Positions 1 to 5,432 of a stretch of DNA of 5,432 nt are shown in pieces. Under the pieces are notes generated by a model. The model did not search any database and was not told where the DNA came from. It saw nothing but the letters and a program-made list of their open reading frames with translations. This DNA is from JBBRHF01 sp038223055 (GTDB lineage Bacteria > Actinomycetota > Actinomycetes > JACCUZ01). The DNA lies in the NCBI GenBank assembly GCA_038223055.1, contig JBBRHF010000232.1, positions 1-5,432 on the forward strand, in the 5' to 3' direction. The translations under genes were made by a program, and so were the position numbers. How positions within the stretch are numbered: position 1 is the stretch's first letter; each line of letters begins with the position of its first letter.

Positions 1-45
1 AGGCCTCGCGCCCCCGGCCAATTCCGCATGCCCGACGGCGCAGAC

Positions 46-390
46 CTATCCAGTTACGGAGCCGAGAGACTGAAGCTGGTCCTGCGCGGTCTGCAGGACT
101 GTGTCAGCGACGTCGGGCATGGCGAACGTGTTTTCCACTGCAGCATCGTCGCCTGCGGGGTGCTCGCCAGGCGTCGTGCTGGGCTTGTCTGCCTTCGGTG
201 TGCCGGCTGGGGCTGTAACGGTGACGGTGGGCTGCGGCTTGGCGACTGTCGCGTTGTCCCCGCCGCATCCCGCCAGACCGCCGAGGGTGACGGCGACGGC
301 GAGCGCAGTCAGCGCTCCCGCGACAGTTCTCTTGGTCGTACGGTGAACAGGACTACCAGACCGACGACGACCAGATCGACCTTTGGGCAC
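46..390 (-). CDS. Putative secreted lipoprotein with start of a PASTA-like domain; probably damaged at both ends
   Basis: The 114-residue frame has an Arg/Lys-rich start, a hydrophobic segment at about residues 22-40 and a lipobox LAGC with the acceptor Cys at residue 42, followed by GGD and a Pro/Thr/Ala-rich linker. This predicts export and lipid anchoring to the outer face of the membrane. Residues from about 90 (FAMPDVADTVLQTAQDQLQS) resemble the opening of the PASTA-like domains at the C-terminus of many actinobacterial lipoproteins; such a domain is about 60 residues, but only about 25 are present before TAG. Only the GTG at 388-390 can start the frame. It has no Shine-Dalgarno and lies inside the beta-mannosidase remnant, so the first ~15 residues are probably not native. 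After the stop, the neighbouring frame reads LDRSAPSGMRNW, which recalls the next part of such domains, so a frameshift near 46-52 is likely. Function unknown. Confidence 0.55.
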   Translation of the reverse strand: MPKGRSGRRRSGSPVHRTTKRTVAGALTALAVAVTLGGLAGCGGDNATVAKPQPTVTVTAPAGTPKADKPSTTPGEHPAGDDAAVENTFAMPDVADTVLQTAQDQLQSLGSVTG

Positions 391-1758
391 TCGGGTTGGA
401 CACGGTCGCGACGGTGGAGCTCAACGGCTACGTCGTCGCGCACACGCAGAACATGAACCGCAGCTATCGATCTCCGGTTCGCGGCCTGCTCCGGCCCGGG
501 CGCAACGAGCTCGCGGTGACGTTCGAGGCGGGTCTGACGGCGGCCGAGCGGATGAGCGAGGAACTGGGGCCGCGACCGCATGTCAACACCCACCCGTTCA
601 ACGCGATCCGCATGATGGCCTGCAATTACGGATGGGACTGGGACCGGACCTCGTGAGAGCAGGGATCTGGAGGCCGCTGTCGGTCGAGCCGTGGCGCGAT
701 GCGCGGATCGCCGCGGTCCGCCCGCTGACTGAGGTCGAGGGCAGCACCGGCTTGCTCCGCGCTCAGGTCGACGTGCAGCGGGCAGCCGGCGCCGACGGGC
801 CGCTGACCGTCGAGGTGCACGTGGCCGGATCGAGCGCGCACGCGACCCTGGCCGCCGGAGACCGCCGCTGCCGTCGACGTACGCGCTGGGGAGGTGGATC
901 TGTGGTGGCCGCACCGCTACGGCGATCAGCCGTTCTACCCGGTCGAGATCACCCTGTCGAACGTCGCTACGAGAGCGAGGACTTGTATGACAGCTGTGGC
1001 GAACTCGGGCTCCTGGTGTGGCAGGACTTCCTGTTCGCATGCGCGGCGTACGCCGAGGATGAGCCCTTGCTCGGCGAGGTGATCGCCGGGGCCCGGGAGG
1101 CCGTCACCCTGCGGAGCGCGCACCCGAGCCTGGCGATATGGACCGGCTGCAACGAGAACATCTGGGGACACGAGGACTGGGACTTGAAGGCCCCGCTGGC
1201 TGGGCGCACCTGGGGTTGGGGTTACTACACCGACGTGCTGCCCGCGATCGTCTCGGAGCTGGACCCGCACAAGCCCTACTGCCCCGGCAGCCCCCACTCG
1301 ATGTCGACTCAGTGGCGTCCGAACGACCCGCTCACGGCCTCGTGCACGTCTGGGACGTCTGGAACGAGCCCGACTACACCGCCTACCGCGACTACGTGCC
1401 GCGGTTCTGCTCCGAGTTCGGCTTCCAGGGTCCACCCACCTGGTCGACCCTTGACTCGCTCGATCCACGACAACCCGCTCACGCCGGACTCGCCCGGCAT
1501 GCTCGTGCACCAGAAAGCCGAAGACGGCAACGGCAAGCCGCGCGTACGACGGTCCGCGATCTCGCCCTGCTCGCCGACCAGATCAGCCGCACCGACCCGG
1601 CAGGCGCCGACGCGGTCGTCGACGACATGCTGGTCACGTTGCTGCCCGGCGACACCGCGGTCGTCGAGCCCGCGGCGCTGACCGATCCCGCGGTGCTGCG
1701 GTCGGCGAACCAGCTGCCGCACCCGGTCCAGGCCTCCGTATCGGGGCGGGGGTTCTGA
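345..1758 (+). pseudogene. GH2 beta-mannosidase remnant (multiple frameshifts and deletions)
   Basis: Conceptual translation across frames matches actinobacterial GH2 beta-mannosidases (release of mannose from beta-mannosides). Segments, approximately: 345-640 (LDTVATVELNG, NPHPFNAIR-like HTHPFNAIRMMACNYGWDW; jelly-roll sugar-binding domain); 641-857 in a second frame (LGPDLVRAGIWRP); 858-965 back in the first (EVDLWWPHRYGDQPFYP); 966-1330 (YESEDLYDSCGELGLLVWQD, WTGCNENIWG; TIM barrel); 1331-1450 (HVWDVWNEPDYTAYRDY, EFGFQGPP); 1451-1543 (IHDNPLTPDSPGMLVHQKA); 1544-1758 (VRDLALLADQ, DDMLVTLLPGD; C-terminal beta domain). The presumed acid/base Glu is codon 1154-1156 and the nucleophile Glu codon 1414-1416. 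The start and first ~60-70 residues are missing, as are roughly 80 residues near 966 and perhaps 200 near 1544, against an intact family length of about 800. The longest single open frames are 383-1681 and 1138-1758; neither encodes a working enzyme. Confidence 0.85.
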
Positions 1759-1760
1759 GC

Positions 1761-1868
1761 GTGCGCTTGCCACTGACCGAGAGATGGACCGTGCGCGCAC
1801 CTTCGACGGCCCGGTTCCGGAACAGGTAGCCGTGCAGGCGGTTCCGGCGACGGTGCCCGGTTGCGTCC
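1761..1868 (+). pseudogene. N-terminal fragment of a GH2 beta-mannosidase
   Basis: A GTG at 1761-1763, two bases after the preceding stop, opens VRLPLTERWTVRAP. After a frame change near 1790-1797 it continues as TFDGPVPEQVAVQAVPATV and PGCV. This pattern (LxxxW.vR, then VPaxVPGcVhtdLl) is the usual first ~35 residues of bacterial beta-mannosidases, the part missing from the remnant upstream. The expected HTDLL continuation is absent; from about 1869 the sequence reads as a GH31 enzyme. It is therefore a 5' scrap of either a second, tandem beta-mannosidase gene or the same gene after rearrangement. Assignment rests on a short stretch, but the motif is distinctive. Confidence 0.6.
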
Positions 1869-2314
1869 AAGGCCCACCGGGTGGACAACCAGTTCATGCT
1901 CGGACCCGCGCTGCCCGTATCCGCCCGGTCACCGAGCCGATGGGCTTCCTGCCGCTGGGACCGGTCGAAGAGCTACAGGGCGCCTCGGCCCCGGGTCCGC
2001 TGGAGATCCGGGTCTACCCCGGCGCGGACGGCGAGTTCGAGCTCTACGACGACAGCGGCGATGGCTATGGCTATGGCTATGGCTACGAGCAGGGCGAGCT
2101 GGCCACCACGACCCTGCGCTGGGACGACGCGAACAGCCTCCTACACGTCGCAGCGCCCGCCGGCAGCTACCCGGGCATGCCCACGGCCGTACCGGCCCCG
2201 CTGGTGGTCGTGGGGCCCGGGCGCGGCGTCGGGCCCGCCCTCACCGTCGACGCGCCGACGGTGAACGTCGGCGAGCGGGGGTCCACCACGACGCTGAACG
2301 GCCCCGACCGGTAG
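1869..2314 (+). pseudogene. GH31 alpha-glycosidase (alpha-glucosidase/alpha-xylosidase type) C-terminal remnant
   Basis: The tail of a GH31 retaining alpha-glycosidase remains. At 1869-1919 one frame reads KAHRVDNQFMLGPALPV, like the conserved D.QFmLG..LLVAPV strand after the catalytic barrel. The frame then shifts to RPVTEP and jumps directly to MGFLPLGPVEEL, skipping the roughly 40-60 residues that normally separate these motifs. From 1937 to the TAG at 2312-2314 the frame is continuous: LEIRVYPGADGEFELYDD, a YGYGYEQGE stretch, TTLRWDDA and VVVGPGRGVGP, typical of the C-terminal beta domain (DUF5110-like) that GH31 enzymes carry. The catalytic barrel and both acidic active-site residues are gone. 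The open frame running from ATG 1784 to 2314 (176 codons) spans this and the GH2 scrap, and could be mistaken for a gene. Substrate cannot be told from the tail. Confidence 0.75.
2063..2086 (+). repeat. Hexanucleotide tandem repeat GGCTAT x4
   Basis: Three exact GGCTAT units and a fourth, GGCTAC, lie in the GH31 remnant and encode Gly-Tyr four times. Family members normally have one or two such Gly-Tyr-like pairs here (DDGDGYxYExGE), so the array looks like a slippage expansion. Because the unit is six bases, expansion keeps the frame. Confidence 0.85.
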
Positions 2315-2350
2315 AGCGAGCCGTCGGCGGACCCCGCGGTTCCCATGATT

Positions 2351-2377
2351 GATCCGCATGCGGCCCGAAGCGGGATC
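2351..2377. terminator. Weak hairpin between convergent genes, possible terminator
   Basis: GATCCGC (2351-2357) can pair with GCGGGATC (2370-2377), giving seven base pairs with one bulged G and a 12-base loop. It lies in the 78-bp gap between the GH31 remnant and the end of the sugar kinase gene, where a two-way terminator would be expected. There is no T-tract on either strand, so this is only a candidate. I see nothing else in this gap. Confidence 0.25.
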
Positions 2378-2392
2378 AGGGGAAGTGCATGA

Positions 2393-3340
2393 TCAGCCAC
2401 TCGCCGGGGCAGTCCAGGCGTCGAGTTCGGAACGGGTCGGCGGATTGGCGCCCGCGCGGGAGCAGGTGATCGCGGCGACGCGGGCGGCGTGCTGCAGCAT
2501 CGCCTCGGCCTGCTCGGTAGCGAGGCCGCGCAACGACTGTCGCCGGCCGGCGCCGAGCAGGTCGGCACCCGCCAGGTGATCGAGCAGCCCGGACATGAAC
2601 GAGTCGCCGGCTCCCACCGTGTCCACCACGTCGATCGCCGGCGCGGGGACATCGATCCGCCCGGCCGCCAGCAGACCGATCGACCCCCCGCCGCCCAGGG
2701 TGACGATCACGATCGCCGGGCCGGTGGAGAGCCAGTGCTCGGCGACCTTCACCGCGTCCTCGCCGGGCGCCAGCCAGGCGAGATCTTCGTCGCTCACCTT
2801 GACCACGTCCGAGAGGGCGACGATCCGCTCCGCCCGTGCGCGCGCGACGTCCGCAGCGCCCATCAACCTCGGCCGGGCGTTCGGGTCATAGCTCACCGTG
2901 ACCTGCCCGGAGGCCTGTTCGACCAGCGCGACGACGGCGTCCCCGCCCGGCGGCAGGAACGCGGCGATCGAGCCTGTGTGCATGGCACGGTAGGCGCCCA
3001 GATCGACGTCGCCGAGAGAGACGTCGCCCGGGAGGTCCCAATCGAGGTCGAAGACGTAGCTAGCCACCCCCAGATCGTCGATCAGGGCGGTGGCGGTCGA
3101 GGTGACCGCATCGGTGACCGAGCCGGGCACCAGGGTGACGCCGGAGGATTCCAGGTGCTCGCGGATCGCCAGCCCGCGCGGGTCGGCCCCAATCCTGGTG
3201 AGCAGCCGGGCGGCTCGGCCCAGCCGCGCCAGCCCGAGCGCCACGTTCGCCGGGCTGCCGCCTGGATGCTCCGCCCGGACGCCGTCGGTTCCCTCGACAA
3301 TGTCGACCAGGGCCTCACCGACCACGAGGACGTCGTCCAC
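2393..3340 (-). CDS. PfkB-family carbohydrate kinase, fructokinase-like
   Basis: This intact 315-residue cytoplasmic protein belongs to the ribokinase/PfkB family, which transfers the ATP gamma-phosphate to a sugar hydroxyl. The N-terminal strand VLVVGEALVDIV (4-15) is followed by the substrate-side signature GGSPANVALGLARLG (27-41). Residues 151-156 (YDPNAR) and 181-186 (KVSDED) match the central motifs of bacterial fructokinases. VTLGGGGS (213-220) precedes the second family signature DTVGAGDSF (240-248), whose D246 is the expected catalytic base and whose GAG forms the anion hole. Length is normal (about 300-320). The GTG start at 3338-3340 is supported by GGAGG five bases upstream. Fructose is the best guess from the YDPN.R motif, but related kinases act on other hexoses and sugar analogues. 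It faces the dead mannosidase/GH31 genes end to end, and a past shared role in sugar catabolism is inference. Confidence 0.93.
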   Translation of the reverse strand: MDDVLVVGEALVDIVEGTDGVRAEHPGGSPANVALGLARLGRAARLLTRIGADPRGLAIREHLESSGVTLVPGSVTDAVTSTATALIDDLGVASYVFDLDWDLPGDVSLGDVDLGAYRAMHTGSIAAFLPPGGDAVVALVEQASGQVTVSYDPNARPRLMGAADVARARAERIVALSDVVKVSDEDLAWLAPGEDAVKVAEHWLSTGPAIVIVTLGGGGSIGLLAAGRIDVPAPAIDVVDTVGAGDSFMSGLLDHLAGADLLGAGRRQSLRGLATEQAEAMLQHAARVAAITCSRAGANPPTRSELDAWTAPASG

Positions 3341-3345
3341 GCCAA

Positions 3346-3350
3346 CCTCC
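3346..3350 (-). promoter_or_regulatory. Ribosome binding site of the sugar kinase
   Basis: GGAGG on the minus strand lies five bases before the GTG at 3340-3338. It is a strong Shine-Dalgarno and fixes this start over alternatives further inside. Confidence 0.75.
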
Positions 3351-3411
3351 GTGCTTTCGCTGCCGAATTGCGGTGGATTCGAACGTCGAGCCCGCCGTGC
3401 CGCGGACGCCG

Positions 3412-3417
3412 ATCTTA
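3412..3417 (-). promoter_or_regulatory. Possible -10 element for the sugar kinase
   Basis: TAAGAT on the minus strand would start transcription about 65 bases before the kinase GTG. No recognisable -35 lies 17 bases upstream (gggccg), so this is weak. The rest of the gap between the malic enzyme stop and the kinase start (3341-3622) holds no convincing gene. It contains an imperfect GC-rich hairpin at 3530-3549 (GGCCG paired with CGGCC) without a T-tract. Confidence 0.22.
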
Positions 3418-3622
3418 GTCGGGCCGGTGGCTGGCGGCCCGGGCCGTCGCGACTCGTGCCGAGACGTCTCGATTGGCCTTCCCTCCGCCCCCGGCGCCAT
3501 CACGGGTTGAGGAAGGTTCCCACCGTTCTGGCCGAGGCCAGCCGCGGCCTGGTCCAGCATTGGGCCCGTTGCCGCAGCCACGGTTGCGGGATTCGGGACC
3601 CGCGGTCGCCTCCGCTGGCTAG

Positions 3623-5056
<1,434 letters not shown>

Positions 5057-5100
5057 CCTTCACGTCGTCCCCGACCTGGTGCTCACCGTAGTCACATCGG

Positions 5101-5116
5101 GGCACCCCACGGTGCC
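5101..5116. promoter_or_regulatory. Perfect inverted repeat upstream of the malic enzyme
   Basis: GGCACC (5101-5106), a four-base spacer CCAC, then GGTGCC (5111-5116) form a perfect six-base palindrome about 45-75 bases upstream of the malic enzyme start. It could be an operator or a 5'-leader hairpin. No clear -10/-35 pair could be placed for this gene, so the role is open. Confidence 0.3.
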
Positions 5117-5215
5117 AGGACGAGCGGGTATTGGGTCGGTTCGCACGTCGCATCCAGGGGAGGCGCGGATCTGGCCCCGTGCAGGTGACCGTGCGGTTGG
5201 CACGTACCCGTTGGG

Positions 5216-5235
5216 TGACAGCTTCAGTCCTGTCA
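5216..5235. repeat. Inverted repeat TGACAG-N8-CTGTCA
   Basis: Perfect six-base arms (5216-5221 and 5230-5235) flank an eight-base spacer. It lies in the 258-bp divergent gap between the malic enzyme and the partial right-edge gene and could bind a dimeric regulator of either. No family can be named. Confidence 0.35.
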
Positions 5236-5249
5236 ACTCACGTCGACGA

Positions 5250-5266
5250 AACTGTTGTCCACAGTT
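5250..5266. repeat. Inverted repeat AACTGT-N5-ACAGTT overlapping a DnaA-box-like TTGTCCACA
   Basis: Arms at 5250-5255 and 5261-5266 are perfect, with the spacer TGTCC. The nine bases TTGTCCACA (5255-5263) match the DnaA box consensus known from high-GC actinomycetes. Only one copy is present and no origin genes are nearby, so an origin is not supported. A palindrome CGTCGACG lies just before it (5241-5248). Confidence 0.4.
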
Positions 5267-5302
5267 GCGGTTTCGGGTCTTCCGGTGGTCGCGGCGGTGC
5301 GG

Positions 5303-5308
5303 TAAGAT
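5303..5308 (+). promoter_or_regulatory. -10 element for a probable leaderless transcript
   Basis: TAAGAT ends six bases before the ATG at 5315, so transcription would start at or within a base or so of the A of the start codon. No Shine-Dalgarno of useful spacing precedes the ATG, which agrees with a leaderless mRNA, common in actinobacteria. Eight bases upstream of TAAGAT is TGGTCGCGG (5286-5294), matching six of nine positions of the mycobacterial RecA-independent DNA-damage promoter motif (tTGTCRgtg-N8-TAnnnT). That second resemblance is weak. Confidence 0.5.
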
Positions 5309-5324
5309 TCGAAGATGCGTTCGA
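5309..5324. promoter_or_regulatory. LexA (SOS) box overlapping the start codon
   Basis: TCGAAGATGCGTTCGA matches the actinobacterial LexA site TCGAAC-N4-GTTCGA at 11 of the 12 specified bases (the C of the left arm is G). It covers the predicted transcription start and the ATG at 5315-5317, where bound LexA would block transcription until DNA damage. The match is seen; the regulation is inferred. Confidence 0.65.
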
Positions 5325-5432
5325 ACGGACGGTCACCGGAAGTGGGTGGCGGACGCCTCGTCGAGCGCCTGGAGGACCTGCACGCCGCGATCGACGCCCT
5401 CGCCGGGGAACTCGACGCCGGGACGCGGACGG
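5315..5432 (+). CDS. 5' end of a probable DUF222/13E12-family protein (HNH endonuclease type), cut by the window edge
   Basis: Thirty-nine codons are present, from ATG and open to the window end. A short basic, Gly-rich start (MRSNGRSPEVGGG) is followed by a likely amphipathic helix (LVERLEDLHAAIDALAGELD). Such a helix is seen at the start of DUF222 proteins, which usually run to 350-550 residues and end in an HNH nuclease domain, but the part seen here is too short to identify the family by itself. Support comes from context: a LexA box overlapping the ATG, a leaderless -10 and a TTGTCCACA motif upstream are, as I recall, typical of 13E12/DUF222 genes in actinobacteria. The gene diverges from the malic enzyme gene. 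The frame is more certain than the family name; another SOS-regulated protein is possible. Confidence 0.55.
   Translation, partial: MRSNGRSPEVGGGRLVERLEDLHAAIDALAGELDAGTRT

Noticed and set aside
383..1681. 432-codon frame taken as one intact gene
   Set aside because: Only parts of it (about 641-857, 966-1330, 1451-1543) read as beta-mannosidase; the rest is out of frame. It is a pseudogene segment, not a complete CDS.
3366..3395. tRNA T-loop-like GTTCGAATCC on the minus strand
   Set aside because: The bases flanking TTCGAAT (CGACG and CCACC) do not pair as a T stem, and no anticodon or acceptor arm can be drawn around it.
2489..3418. 309-codon plus-strand frame opposite the kinase gene
   Set aside because: Antisense shadow of the kinase gene: Arg/Asp/His/Gln-rich with no recognisable motif, while the minus strand encodes full PfkB signatures.
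3315..3581. 88-codon minus-strand open frame between malic enzyme and kinase
   Set aside because: Low-complexity Arg/Pro/Gly composition, no domain, no convincing ribosome site, and it overlaps the kinase start in another frame. Typical chance frame in GC-rich DNA.
5255..5263. Replication origin suggested by TTGTCCACA
   Set aside because: Only one DnaA-box-like copy, no AT-rich unwinding region and no dnaA/dnaN nearby.

Overview
The window looks like chromosomal DNA of a high-GC actinobacterium. The reasons are uniformly high G+C with GC-rich third codon positions, GTG starts, a Cys-anchored lipoprotein signal, an actinobacterial-type LexA (SOS) box, and a single TTGTCCACA motif like the DnaA boxes of high-GC actinomycetes. 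Genus cannot be fixed from the sequence alone.

Left part (1-2314) is decayed. On the minus strand lies a short lipoprotein gene that seems damaged at both ends. From about 345 to 2314 the plus strand carries a graveyard of glycoside hydrolases: a GH2 beta-mannosidase split into seven reading-frame segments with two large internal losses (345-1758), a separate beta-mannosidase N-terminal fragment downstream of that gene's C-terminus (1761-1868), and the tail of a GH31 alpha-glycosidase (1869-2314) containing a GGCTAT hexamer repeat. Both beta-mannosidase catalytic glutamates are still encoded, but in different frames.

The middle and right (2393-5056, minus strand) hold two intact genes: a PfkB-family sugar kinase (315 aa, fructokinase-like) and an ACT-domain malic enzyme (477 aa). 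They are separated by 282 bp, so they are not obviously one operon. The kinase may once have served the sugar-catabolic locus whose hydrolases are now dead. The malic enzyme links malate and pyruvate in central metabolism.

The right edge (5057-5432) is a 258-bp divergent intergenic region with several inverted repeats, followed by the first 39 codons of a plus-strand gene. Its start codon sits inside a 15/16 match to the actinobacterial SOS box, and a TAAGAT -10 element lies 6 bp before the ATG, so a leaderless, DNA-damage-controlled transcript is likely. This layout fits the DUF222/13E12 HNH-endonuclease family, but too little protein is in the window to prove it. I see no CRISPR array, tRNA, rRNA, insertion sequence or convincing new multi-gene system. 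The most interesting points are the fragmented glycosidase cluster and the SOS/leaderless start.
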